Assembly: GCF_021654795.1 (NCBI RefSeq)
Contig: NZ_AP025344.1
Location: 4,650,501 to 4,714,500, forward strand
Reading direction: 5' to 3'
Source of the DNA: Paenibacillus dendritiformis
GTDB taxonomy: Bacteria; Bacillota; Bacilli; Paenibacillales; Paenibacillaceae
DNA length: 64,000 nt
Below the pieces are notes generated by a model. It saw only the letters and a program-made list of their open reading frames with translations, was not told the DNA's origin and did not search any database. Position numbers and translations under genes: made by a program. Of this stretch, positions 40,859 through 49,319 are shown piece after piece (the stretch's first letter is position 1; every line of letters starts with the position of its first letter).

Positions 40859-43533
40859 AGCCGAATTGGATCTGTCACTTCCGGCATGGCGATGCCGGCA
40901 TGAAAGCGCTGTTGGGCGGAAAAGGAGCCAATCTTGCGGAAATGACCCGCATCGGGCTGCCGGTGCCGCCCGGCTTCACCATCACGACGGAAGCGTGCCG
41001 ATCCTACTATGCGGAGAATCGGCTGCCGGACGGCCTGATGGACGATGTTCGCGCCGCGCTGCAGGCCGTCGAGCTGATGCGCGGCCAGCGGTTCGGGGAC
41101 GCCCGCGATCCGCTTCTCGTCTCCGTCCGCTCCGGTTCCGTGCATTCCATGCCCGGCATGATGGATACGATTCTCAATCTTGGGCTGAACGATAAGACCG
41201 TCCAAGGCCTCGCCTCCGTCACAGGCGACGAGCGCTTCGCCTATGATTGCTACCGCCGCCTCATTCATATGTTCGGCAATGTCGTATCCGGCGTCGAATC
41301 GGGCGAATTCGAGCGCATCCTCGCCGAAGTCAAGGCGCATAGCGGCGCGCGGACGGACCAGGCTCTCTCCGCCGACGGCTTGCGCGAGGTTGTCCGGCGG
41401 TATCAGCAATATTTGGAGGAGGAAGCCGGAGCGCCGTTCCCGCAGGATGTGCATGTCCAGCTGCGGCTGGCCATCGAGGCGGTGTTCCGAAGCTGGAACA
41501 ATCACCGCGCCCAGGTGTACCGCAAGCTGCACCAGCTCTCCGATGACGAGGGCACGGCAGTCAATATCCAGTCGATGGTGTTCGGCAACCGCGGCGCGGA
41601 CAGCGGGACGGGCGTGCTGTTCACCCGCCATCCGTCGACAGGCGAGAAGCTGCTGTTCGGCGAGTATTTGACCGATGCGCAGGGGGAAGACGTCGTCGCC
41701 GGCACCCGGACGCCGCAGCCGATCGCCAAGATGGCGGAGGAAATGCCGGATCTGTACCGGCAGCTTGTCGAAGCCGCCGGCCAGTTGGAGCGCCATTACC
41801 GCGACATGCAGGATATCGAGTTCACGGTCGAGCGCGGCAAGCTGTTCATCCTGCAGACGCGGGCCGGCAAGCGGACGGCGCAAGCCGCCGTCGCCATCGC
41901 TGCCGCGCTCGTGCAGGAAGGGCTGATCACGGCGCAGGAAGCCTTGCTGCGAATGGATGTCGCGCAGCTGGAGCATCTGCTGCACCCGTCCATTGCGCCC
42001 GATGCCGCGATCGACACCGTGGCGACCGGACTGCCCGCCTCGCCGGGAGCGGCCTCCGGCCGCATCGTGCTTGACGCCGACGAGGCCGAACGGATGGCCG
42101 CCGCCGGCGAGCGCGTCATTCTCCTCCGGCCGGAGACGACGCCGGAGGATATTCACGGCGTGCTCGCGGCGGAAGGCGTGCTGACGAGCCGGGGCGGCAT
42201 GACGAGCCACGCGGCCGTCGTCGCCCGCAGCATGGGGAAACCCTGCGTCACAGGCTGCGAGGACGTCAGCTTCGACTTCGCCCGGAAGCGCATCGCCATC
42301 GGCGGGCGCACGTTCCGCGAAGGCGACCTGCTGTCGATCGACGGCGCGACGGGCCGCGTCATCGCCGGAGCCGTGCCGCTCGTCGCCGCGGAGATGTCGG
42401 ATGAGTTCCAGCAGCTGCTGGAATGGGCCGACCGCGAACGCGAGCTGGGCGTCTATGCGAACGCGGACACGCCCGCGGACGCCGCGAAGGCGCGTGCGCT
42501 CGGGGCCGAAGGCATCGGTCTCTGCCGGACCGAGCACATGTTCATGTCCGCGGATCGGCTGCGCATCGTCCAGGAGATGATTCTGGCCGAATCGGAGACG
42601 GAGCGCCGGAAAGCGCTCGCGCGGCTGCTGCCGCTGCAGCAGGAGGACTTTGAGGGCATTTTCGAGGCGATGGACGGTTATACGGTCACGATTCGGCTGC
42701 TGGATCCGCCGCTCCATGAGTTCCTGCCGAATCTGGAGGAGCTTGTCGTCCGGCAGACCGAGTGGAAAGCGACCGGAGCCGGAACGGCCCGCGAACGGAA
42801 AGAACTGGATCGCCTGATCGCCAAGGTGCGTTCGCTGCATGAGCTGAATCCGATGCTCGGCCAGCGCGGCTGCCGGCTCGGCATTCTGTTCCCGGAGATC
42901 TATGAGATGCAGGCGGAGGCGCTCTTCCTCGCCGCATCCCGCATGCTGCGCAAAGGCGTGCGCGTGCAGCCTGACATTATGGTGCCGCTGGTCGGCCATG
43001 CCGCCGAACTGAAGCTGCTGCGCGAGCTGATCGAGCGCGCGGCGGAGCGGGTGCTCGGTCCGGAGCGGCGCAACTGTGCATACCGCATCGGCACGATGAT
43101 CGAAGTGCCGCGCGCGGCGCTGACGGCAGGCCAGATTGCCGAGCATGCCGACTTCTTCTCGTTCGGCACGAACGATCTGACGCAGATGACGTTCGGCTGC
43201 AGCCGTGACGATGCCGAGGGCAAGTTCCTGGCCCACTATGTCGACCGCCGCGTGCTGGCGGCGAACCCGTTCCAGGTGCTCGACACGTCCGGGGTCGGCC
43301 AGTTGATTGAGCTGGCCGTGGAGCGCGGCCTTGCCGCCAATCCGCAGCTCAAGACCGGCATCTGCGGCGAGCACGGCGGCGAGCGCGACTCGATCCTGTT
43401 CTGCCATGCGACCGGGCTCGATTATGTAAGCTGCTCGACGTTCCGCGTCCCGCTCGCCCGCATCGCCGCCGCCCAGGCGAAGCTGCTGCACGGAAGCCGC
43501 AACAAAGCTTCCCTGCATTCGATATCGGTGTAA
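40855..43533 (+). CDS. ppdK: Pyruvate, phosphate dikinase
   Basis: This full-length PPDK (892 residues) converts pyruvate, ATP and phosphate into phosphoenolpyruvate. The ATP-grasp part (1-340) shows LLGGKGANLAEMTRIGLPVP and SVRSGSVHSMPGMMDTILNL; the swivelling phosphohistidine domain has the catalytic histidine near 452 (GGMTSHAAVVARSMGKPCVT); the PEP/pyruvate barrel ends with GICGEHGGERDS, whose cysteine is catalytic. The start overlaps the preceding stop by 4 nt. It makes gapB-SR1P-ppdK a gluconeogenic operon. Confidence 0.96.
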   Translation: MKPNWICHFRHGDAGMKALLGGKGANLAEMTRIGLPVPPGFTITTEACRSYYAENRLPDGLMDDVRAALQAVELMRGQRFGDARDPLLVSVRSGSVHSMPGMMDTILNLGLNDKTVQGLASVTGDERFAYDCYRRLIHMFGNVVSGVESGEFERILAEVKAHSGARTDQALSADGLREVVRRYQQYLEEEAGAPFPQDVHVQLRLAIEAVFRSWNNHRAQVYRKLHQLSDDEGTAVNIQSMVFGNRGADSGTGVLFTRHPSTGEKLLFGEYLTDAQGEDVVAGTRTPQPIAKMAEEMPDLYRQLVEAAGQLERHYRDMQDIEFTVERGKLFILQTRAGKRTAQAAVAIAAALVQEGLITAQEALLRMDVAQLEHLLHPSIAPDAAIDTVATGLPASPGAASGRIVLDADEAERMAAAGERVILLRPETTPEDIHGVLAAEGVLTSRGGMTSHAAVVARSMGKPCVTGCEDVSFDFARKRIAIGGRTFREGDLLSIDGATGRVIAGAVPLVAAEMSDEFQQLLEWADRERELGVYANADTPADAAKARALGAEGIGLCRTEHMFMSADRLRIVQEMILAESETERRKALARLLPLQQEDFEGIFEAMDGYTVTIRLLDPPLHEFLPNLEELVVRQTEWKATGAGTARERKELDRLIAKVRSLHELNPMLGQRGCRLGILFPEIYEMQAEALFLAASRMLRKGVRVQPDIMVPLVGHAAELKLLRELIERAAERVLGPERRNCAYRIGTMIEVPRAALTAGQIAEHADFFSFGTNDLTQMTFGCSRDDAEGKFLAHYVDRRVLAANPFQVLDTSGVGQLIELAVERGLAANPQLKTGICGEHGGERDSILFCHATGLDYVSCSTFRVPLARIAAAQAKLLHGSRNKASLHSISV

Positions 43534-43547
43534 CCGTAAGAGAGAAG

Positions 43548-43604
43548 CGCCCGCTTGCGCGGGCGTTTCGGACTGTCGACCATGCCTGTCGACAGTCTTT
43601 TTTT
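43548..43604 (+). terminator. Double terminator after ppdK
   Basis: Two hairpins follow the stop codon: CGCCCGC-TTG-CGCGGGCG (43548-43565) and the perfect 10-bp stem GACTGTCGAC/GTCGACAGTC (43571-43597) with seven T. The second is a strong intrinsic terminator. Confidence 0.88.
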
Positions 43605-43636
43605 CTTAGGAAGGGCGAGGCCGGGGAAGGCAGGAC

Positions 43637-43711
43637 AGGTTAGGTTAGGTTAAGTTAGGTTAGGTTAAGTTAGGTTAGGTTAAGTTAGGTTAAGTTAAGT
43701 TAGGTTAGGTT
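43637..43711. repeat. Pentanucleotide array (AGGTT/AAGTT), 15 units
   Basis: Fifteen uninterrupted 5-bp units occur, each AGGTT or AAGTT, in the order G G G A G G A G G A G A A G G (third-type base shown by its variant). The G/A choice is not random-looking: a G-G-A period is seen at first. It is non-coding and lies just after a strong terminator. The unit equals the TTAGG repeat known from insect telomeres, which here is surely coincidence. Confidence 0.85.
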
Positions 43712-44065
43712 GGGGGTATGCTGCTCCCTGCATGAAGCTAGAAAGTCTGCGGATGAAGCAAGCTAGCCCCCGTATGAAATTCCTGCACAGGCGCAGCATT
43801 TTTAACCTCAAGAGGCTAAATTCCGAGAAAATCCTGCAAAATTACATTATTTCGCCATTTTGAACGCTCTTTATGCCTTGCCGTAGGGTAATTGCTGTAT
43901 TTTTGCAGCAATCTTATTTTCGCAACCTCGCGTCAATGAAATTGCTGCATTTTTGCAGTATTGGTGGGGCAAATGACTAGAGCGGCGGGAGAGAATGCAG
44001 CTTTAGTGGAGTGGGATGACTAGAGCGGCGGGATTATTGCAGTTTCTGCCTCTGTCGAAACGGGT
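43712..44065. repeat. Gene-free stretch with small hairpins and direct repeats
   Basis: Two copies of a small inverted repeat, ATTGCTG-TATTTTT-GCAGCAAT (43891-43912) and ATTGCTG-CATTTTT-GCAGTATT (43941-43962), share their words with the left end of the window. Direct repeats ATGACTAGAGCGGCGGGA occur at about 43973 and 44018, each followed within 10 nt by ATGCAG or TTGCAG. No coding sequence is visible. Confidence 0.6.
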
Positions 44066-44530
44066 TTGTACTCGGGGTTAAAGTAACACCTGGAAATGTT
44101 CATGACAGCAAGTCTTCGAAGATGTTTTCGAAGAGGCTGCTCATCTGTTTCCGGCTACCAAGCGGTTGCAACGGATGCAGGCTGCTAGACGCCAGCTATT
44201 TACAAAACCCTGCAAGAACGAGAGATTCGTCCTGTCCTGCCCTATACCCGTCCTCAAACGAAAGAAAACTTCTTTAAAAAGCATGAATACGTGTACGATG
44301 ATCACGATAACTGTTACCTATGTCCAGGCAATGCGGTACTGTCTTACGAAACAACGAACCGTGATTGTTATAAAATGTATCGCCTGAACCCGTCAATCTG
44401 CAAAAATGGCGACCTGGCTCTGGAAGACCGATTGCACCTCTCCCGCGACTGCAGTATTACGAAGGAGTTTGTCTTCAATCTGAAGCGCCCGGTTGGGCGG
44501 GCATTTTTTACGGAACCGGTGAAGTTCTAA
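44066..44530 (+). pseudogene. IS1182-family transposase, internal remnant with frameshifts
   Basis: Translation in successive frames gives VKVTPGNVHDS, then LQEREIRPVLPYTRPQTKEN and FFKKHEYVYDDHDNCYLCPG, then NAVLSYETTNRDCYKMYRLN. These are the middle of IS1182-type transposases, including the Cys-rich loop. At least one frame change near 44115 and the lack of the N- and C-terminal parts show it is dead. It is not a duplicate of the remnant at 8.0 kb, which holds the C-terminal end. Confidence 0.75.
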
Positions 44531-44903
44531 CGAAGCTGTAAGTGAATGTCCCGCATACAATTCGTAGCCGCCATACAAGCTGCCGTGGAGGGTGGAACCC
44601 CATCGGCATATGTTGTAGACGAGAGATTGCCCCCAATGTTTCCTATGAATCTTGCAGACCAATAGAAGATGCAGCAGTTCTCATGCAGCGAAAGTACTCT
44701 TTCATGCGAACGGTTCCGCCTTTAGCTGATGTGGATGACTCCATTGCCATGGGCATCCCCTTCTGACCGGATGGGAGAGTGCTGCTAAGGAATTACAGAA
44801 TGACGTCTCTCCCTTTTAACAGGAAAGCCGATCTCCCCTCTCTCAAAAAACAACAGCGACAATCGACCGCAGACTATCCTTTTAACAGGAAGTGAAATTC
44901 CTC
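44531..44903. other. Intergenic stretch before the purine permease
   Basis: I see no gene. Two copies of CTTTTAACAGGAA occur about 65 nt apart (about 44813 and 44879). No purine riboswitch core is present. Confidence 0.45.
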
Positions 44904-44934
44904 TTGTTTATTTCCTTCGAGGATGTGATACAAT
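44904..44934 (+). promoter_or_regulatory. Extended -10 promoter of the purine permease
   Basis: TTGTTT at 44904 and TGATACAAT (extended -10, hexamer TACAAT at 44929) are 19 nt apart. The long spacing is offset by the TG motif. Confidence 0.6.
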
Positions 44935-44974
44935 AAGCGCAATAGCGGCTTCATGCCGTCTATCTTTCATATTC

Positions 44975-46351
44975 ATGAAAGGGTTGGGTGAGGGGCTACG
45001 ATGGAAAGCAGGTATTCGATTGGTCCACCAAGAAAGAGAGAGACCGTCGCATGCAAAGGAGAATGCTTCGCCTAATCCAGCTGTCCGCCTGAATCCAAGC
45101 GATTGGCGGCGGGAGCTGTTAGCGGGAATCGTGTCTTTTTTTGCGATTGTCTATATTATTATTGTGAATTCATCGATATTGGCGGATGCCGGGATTCCGC
45201 AGGAAGCCGGTATTATCGCCACCGTGCTCGCGTCCGCTATCGGCTGCTTCATTATGGGCTGGTGGGGCAAAGCGCCCCTGATCATCGCGCCGGGGATGGG
45301 AATCAACGCGATGTTCACGTACACGCTCGTTCAGGGCATGGGGCTGACGTGGCAGCAAGCGCTGGCCGTCACCGCGATATCCGGCATTTGCTTTATTGCC
45401 ATTAGCATGACTTCGCTCGTCGAGAAGCTGAGAACGGCCATTCCCGCTTCATTACAGGAAGCGATCTCGGTCGGAATCGGTCTCATGCTCGTCCTGATCG
45501 GATTGCAAAAGGGCGGGGTCATCGTCTCGGATCGCTCCTCTATGATTGCGGTGCAATCGTTTGCCGATCCGAGCGTGCTGGTTACGCTGTTGACCTTGGC
45601 GTTAACATGCATTCTGTACATGCGCAAGGTTCCGGGGAATCTGCTGCTGGCGATTATCGGAGGAACGGTGCTCGCCTATCTGTTCGGAGCCGTGCCGACG
45701 AATGCGGCGGCCGGGGGCGGAGGCTTTTCCTGGTCCACCTATGGGGATGTGTTCGGGCAGTTGACTGTAAAGGGCTTACCCGTCATGACCTTGATTGTCG
45801 CCGTATTCTCGCTGACGCTTGTCATCGTGTTCGAGAGCGTCGGACTGATTAACGCACAGTTGAACATGAGCGGCAGACAGGAGCGGTTCCAGCGCGTCGT
45901 TCAGGCGAATGCGGTCACGGTCTTCTTGAGCGGGATTTTCGGCACAAGTCCGACCGTCTCGACCGTGGAAGCGGCTGCCGGCATCTCGTCCGGCGGAAGA
46001 ACGGGCTGGACCTCGATCGTCACGGGAGTGCTGTTCCTGTTGACATTCATTGCGATGCCGGTCATCACGCTCGTTCCGGATCCGGCGGTAGCGCCGATCC
46101 TGATATTCATTGGCGGCTTGATGATGCCCGCCGTCCGGAATATTTCCTTCGAACGGCTGGAGGAAGGCCTTCCCGCCTTCTTCATCATCGCGTTCATTCC
46201 GCTGATGCACAGCATCGTGGACGGAATCGCGATCGGCTTCATCAGCTACGCGCTGTTCCACCTGGCGGTGGGCAAAGGGCGCCAAGTCAAGCCCCTGTTC
46301 TATATCATTTCGCTTCTGTTCGTCATGCATTTTGTGCTGCAGACGATATAG
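44975..46351 (+). CDS. NCS2/AzgA-family purine permease
   Basis: This 458-residue transporter of guanine/hypoxanthine/adenine type (PbuG/PbuO-like) has twelve or more membrane segments, with the signatures GKAPLIIAPGMGINAMFTYT, SLQEAISVGIGLMLVLIGLQ, VFESVGLINAQLN and FGTSPTVSTVEAAAGISSGG; the latter two hold the substrate-site Glu and the half-helix. The start is uncertain: the ATG at 44975 has a poor site, while a better GAGGGG precedes an ATG at 45001 in another frame. About 45 residues precede the first conserved part. It is followed by a terminator. Confidence 0.88.
   Translation: MKGLGEGLRWKAGIRLVHQERERPSHAKENASPNPAVRLNPSDWRRELLAGIVSFFAIVYIIIVNSSILADAGIPQEAGIIATVLASAIGCFIMGWWGKAPLIIAPGMGINAMFTYTLVQGMGLTWQQALAVTAISGICFIAISMTSLVEKLRTAIPASLQEAISVGIGLMLVLIGLQKGGVIVSDRSSMIAVQSFADPSVLVTLLTLALTCILYMRKVPGNLLLAIIGGTVLAYLFGAVPTNAAAGGGGFSWSTYGDVFGQLTVKGLPVMTLIVAVFSLTLVIVFESVGLINAQLNMSGRQERFQRVVQANAVTVFLSGIFGTSPTVSTVEAAAGISSGGRTGWTSIVTGVLFLLTFIAMPVITLVPDPAVAPILIFIGGLMMPAVRNISFERLEEGLPAFFIIAFIPLMHSIVDGIAIGFISYALFHLAVGKGRQVKPLFYIISLLFVMHFVLQTI
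45001..45075 (+). other. Possible 24-residue leader frame inside the permease start
   Basis: ATG at 45001 stands 6 nt after GTGAGGGG and opens a 24-codon frame (MESRYSIGPPRKRETVACKG...) ending in TAA at 45075, overlapping the permease reading frame. It has the better ribosome binding site of the two. It might be a regulatory leader, or the mark of a frameshift near the gene's 5' end. Confidence 0.3.
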
Positions 46352-46368
46352 GCGAAGCCATAACGGAA

Positions 46369-46404
46369 GCCCGCTTCGGACGCATCGGCGTTCGGGCGGG
46401 CTTT
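46369..46404 (+). terminator. Terminator of the purine permease
   Basis: AAGCCCGC and GCGGGCTT pair around a loop that itself contains CCGATGCG/CGCATCGG-like words; TTTG follows. It is 17 nt after the stop codon. Confidence 0.7.
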
Positions 46405-46479
46405 GTGGGTTCCTTCGAGAGCAACGGGAGAGCATCGGTATAGACCCATCCGCAGCCCTATGTTCCCCATGGGCCCTCA

Positions 46480-47400
46480 AGCTTGGATGGCGGCCTTCCC
46501 GCCTTGACGACGCTTTGCTTCAAGATCCTGGATCATGCGCGGCTCGACATTTTCCAACCGGTAGAAAAAAAAAGCAGTCCTACACATAGCATGAAGCAGA
46601 TGAGCGGGATCCAGGCGAAATTGAACTAAATGGCTGCCAGGCCGGATGCCGCCTGCTCCTGGTTCGGCACATAATGGCCGATCGCCAGAACCCATGCCGC
46701 CAAAGCGCCGCCGAATCCCATGCCCAATTTGACCCCGAAGGAGCTTAAGACAGTCAGCAGCCCTTAAGCTCTGACGCCGGATCTCCACTCCCCATAACCA
46801 ACGGTGTCGGCCAGCATCGCATACATAAGGCCTGCGGTCAATCCGAGGCCGGCATTGCCGGCCACTACGGCTCCGACCAGCAACGGAATCGAGCTTGCCA
46901 GCGCCGCCCCGTACATGCCCAGTTGACTGACGGCGCCCACCGCCATCCCGAGCAAGGCCGTATTGCGCTTGCCGATCCGCTTCGCCAGCATGGGCATCAA
47001 ACGCGATACCGGCCACAAGGAGCACATTCAAGCCATTCACGAGCGGAACAAGATCTTCGCGGCCAAGATTATATTTTCAGGAAAAAGACGGCTGACTGCC
47101 CCTTGCTCGTGAACGCGATCCAAAAGAACACGCTAAGGAAGATTAGCAGTCACCACGGCACATTGCCCTTTAACGCCTTGACGCCTTCCTTGAACGGGAC
47201 GACCTGGCTGCCATTGGCCGTCTGCACCCGCTCGCGCGTATTCACGAACGTGATGAAGAACAAGACGACGGAAACCGAGGCGACCAGCACCATCGTCCAC
47301 AAAAACCCTTGCTGCTAATCGCCTTGGCCGAATACGGCTACCAGCGGCAGCGTGCCGGTGCTGACAATAAGTCCTCCCAGTCGGCCGGAATCATCCGCAC
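46480..47400 (-). pseudogene. GPH-family sugar:cation symporter, decayed
   Basis: Read on the minus strand in several frames, the segment gives TLPLVAVFGQGD (TAG), TMVLVASVSVVLFFITFVNT, then EGVKALKGNVPW (TGA), later MLAKRIGKRNTALLGMAVGA, GLMYAMLADTVGYGEWRSGV and the end RMIQDLEAKRRQ. ADTVxYGEWRxGVR is the hallmark of the glycoside-pentoside-hexuronide symporters. Two in-frame stops and several frameshifts disable it. The 5' third is missing and replaced by an IS110 remnant at about 47400. Confidence 0.8.
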
Positions 47401-48364
47401 TGGCCACAAACTTCCCTGATGCGTATACGGCAGGATCCAACCCTGCATAGGCTACCAGTTCTTTGGCATTGCTAAATGGTGTGGCATCTCCGTTCTCAGC
47501 TAAAAGGCTTGCTGCGAGCTTGTCTCCTATTCCAGGTATAGATTAAACCAGTTCACTGCTGGAATCGATTCTGCGCTATCCGCAATCTTTTTTCCAGAAA
47601 TTCCAACTTCTCTTGGAACTGGATGACTATTCCCACTACGCTATGTAATGCCACTTGCTGCCCTATGCTCGTTTCCTTTATGGGGTTCTGTTCGAGTTCC
47701 CTTACAAGGCACTTAGCTTTATCGCGTACCCAAGATATAGAATGGGAATTACTGACCTCTTCCCCAATCCTCTCTTCAATTTCTCCTATACCGGGCTCAG
47801 ATGTCCAATTCTCTGATAAACAGCAATTTAATATGTGCAATGACGTCTTACAATACAGGTGGTAGAATACGTTCGTATAGTTCAGAAATACCTCTTCTAA
47901 CATTCTCGAATATTCAATTTGGCCTGTACGTAAATGCCGGTAATGAACTCGTGATGCCTTGTTAGATGTTGTAAATCCGCTGAGTTAGTCTCCTGTAAAC
48001 GGTTCAGATTCCATTCTTCACGGTAATACAGTTCAGCCAAGTACCAGGCGTCGTGAGCATTTTAACCTTTCGCAAGTGCTTATTTCTAAACTTCTTCGCC
48101 TGTAACGGGTTGACCACTATGACCGGGTATCCCTCTCGTTCTAAATACTTCATCAGAACGCGGTGATAACTTCCTGTTGCTTCTAAGATGAGACGTTGTT
48201 TCTCCGGTCTTTTCTTTCAGTTGGGAAAGAACCTGATCGAACCTATCTAATCCTTGCAATGAATGAGATACCTTTTCACTTTTCCCACAAGGCTCTCCTT
48301 TACTCGTAAAAGCTTGGGTCTGACTTTCACCATTCGCCACATCAACTCCTACAACAGGGTTCAT
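47400..48364 (-). mobile_element. IS110-family transposase remnant (N-terminal and middle parts)
   Basis: From the ATG at 48364 it reads MNPVVGVDVANGESQTQAF, KVSHSLQGLDRFDQVLSQLK, then in other frames FLNYTNVFYHLYCKTSLHIL, IPGIGDKLAASLLAENGDAT and ELVAYAGLDPAVYASGKFVA. This is the RuvC-like DEDD N-part and the Cys-containing transposase_20 part of IS110 enzymes, broken by frameshifts. It stops where the sequence turns into the GPH symporter. The expected C-terminal end is not here, but a fitting fragment lies at 49101 on the opposite strand. Confidence 0.75.
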
Positions 48365-48553
48365 TATTCTCCCTCCGTTTGTGGAATAGCCGGTCAACTC
48401 CCACGATGGTTCCAACTCCATAGCATCGCTTGTTATACGAGATCATTTCGTCCCTGCCAGTTCAAACGTTGGGGGTAGTGAGAGAACAGTTTATAAGTCG
48501 GGGTTTCCTACCCTCGCCACGTTCTCCCGGCTACCGCCATCATACTGAAACTT

Positions 48554-48590
48554 ATAAAAAAGGCCAACCAAATTAATTGGCTGACCTCAT
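48554..48590 (-). terminator. Terminator closing the tail operon
   Basis: On the minus strand GGTCAGCCAA-TTAA-TTTGGTTGGCC forms a stem with a small mismatch and is followed by six T. It lies 35 nt after the last tail gene (48625), so the operon ends without lysis genes. Confidence 0.75.
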
Positions 48591-48624
48591 AATACGAAAT
48601 AGCGCCTGCTCTATGGCATAGCGC

Positions 48625-48732
48625 TTATGCTTCTTGTTCAAGTTTTTCCTGTACGGCTGCTTTCCAGCGCAGCGGTACGTCTTCGATCGTTTTCAATGCC
48701 TTTTTAATCAAGCCGCAGTAAATGATTACCAG
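48625..48732 (-). CDS. Small XkdX/CD1375-like phage tail-region protein
   Basis: This protein is about 35 residues long: VIIYCGLIKKALKTIEDVPL then RWKAAVQEKLEQEA. The pattern YxxLIxKGxKTIxDVPxxxxxxV is that of the tiny proteins found after tail fibres in many bacillar and clostridial prophages. It starts at CTG, 9 nt after GGAGG, overlapping the end of the previous gene; no ATG, GTG or TTG is in reach upstream. It is the last gene of the operon. Confidence 0.55.
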   Translation of the reverse strand: MVIIYCGLIKKALKTIEDVPLRWKAAVQEKLEQEA

Positions 48733-49027
48733 TACTTCTCACCTCCTTCTACGCTCATCTCGGCAAGCTCGGCAAGGGCCAATTTGATTTCGACGTTTTC
48801 CTTTAACAATTCCATAACTTTAGTCTCCAGTGTGTCCGGGCGCTCATAGTCATAATAAAATTGAGCCTTTTCCACGTCGATTTTAAGGACAGACCGCAAG
48901 CCTAGAATATGATCCGGTTGCGGTCTCTCCCCTTCGACGTGTAGCCCCGGTTCCGACATCTGCTCCTCTGTAGGATTGTAGTAATTGTTTCTACTCTTTT
49001 ACTCCGCCCATCGTAAATAACATACAT
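48726..49027 (-). pseudogene. XkdW-position tail-region protein with a one-base frameshift
   Basis: The ATG at 49027 follows GAGGAGGG and gives MYVIYDGRSKRVE; in another frame the sequence goes on NYYNPTEEQMSEPGLHVEGE, KIDVEKAQFYYDYERPDTLE and ends VEGGEKYW. Adding one A in the run near 48985 (GAAAC to GAAAAC) joins them into one protein of about 100 residues. Such proteins, with a MYVIYD start and a coiled-coil end, lie between fibre and XkdX in tail cassettes. This is a true frameshift or a sequencing error in a homopolymer. Confidence 0.6.
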
Positions 49028-49029
49028 CG

Positions 49030-49100
49030 TTATCCCTCCTCGTATAGTATTTCCTGAAGGCAGTTTTGAGTCTTTTTCCAGTCCTTTATAGGAACATAGA
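49030..49100 (-). pseudogene. C-terminal stub of a lost tail gene
   Basis: Immediately before the XkdW-like ATG a frame ends with LKAFYVPIKDWKKTQN then CLQEILYEEG and TAA, and the TAA lies inside the following gene's ribosome binding region (GAGGAGGGATAACGATG). That is the close packing of a real phage gene end. Upstream the frame is lost in the IS110 fragment. The missing gene probably lay between fibre and the XkdW-like gene, such as a fibre chaperone or a second fibre. Confidence 0.5.
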
Positions 49101-49319
49101 ATGCCTTCAAATCGTTCCGGCAACCGATTCCTTCGCTATTACCTTGCTGAAGCTGCCAACTCGTTAAAAAACCGCGACCCGGAATTCGGGGAGTACAACC
49201 GGAAGAAATTCAATAAAGTCCCTAAGCATCAACACAAACGTGCCCTCGTCTTAACAGCAAGAAAACTTGTGCGTCTGGTCGACGTGCTGCTACGCAACGA
49301 CCACCTCTATACGCCCTGA
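49101..49319 (+). mobile_element. IS110-family transposase, C-terminal fragment
   Basis: The reading is NRSGNRFLRYYLAEAANSLK, then EYNRKKFNKVPKHQHKRALV and LTARKLVRLVDVLLRNDHLY, the C-terminal end of IS110-family transposases. It begins almost at the point where the other IS110 remnant (47400-48364, opposite strand) breaks off. It lies between the tail-fibre gene and its downstream partners. Confidence 0.75.

Noticed and set aside
40795-43518. 907-codon open frame antisense to ppdK
   Set aside because: High GC content and codon periodicity of ppdK keep the opposite strand open; PPDK is recognised throughout with its catalytic motifs.
43637-43711. CRISPR array or telomere
   Set aside because: Units are 5 bp without spacers, and a bacterial chromosome has no use for the insect-type telomere repeat.
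44811-44970. Purine riboswitch before the NCS2 permease
   Set aside because: No TATA-CC...GGTTTC...CCGTAA type core could be found.
46477-47040. 187-codon frame on the minus strand as a real gene
   Set aside because: It is a shifted reading of the GPH symporter pseudogene; the family motif ADTVxYGEW lies in another frame.
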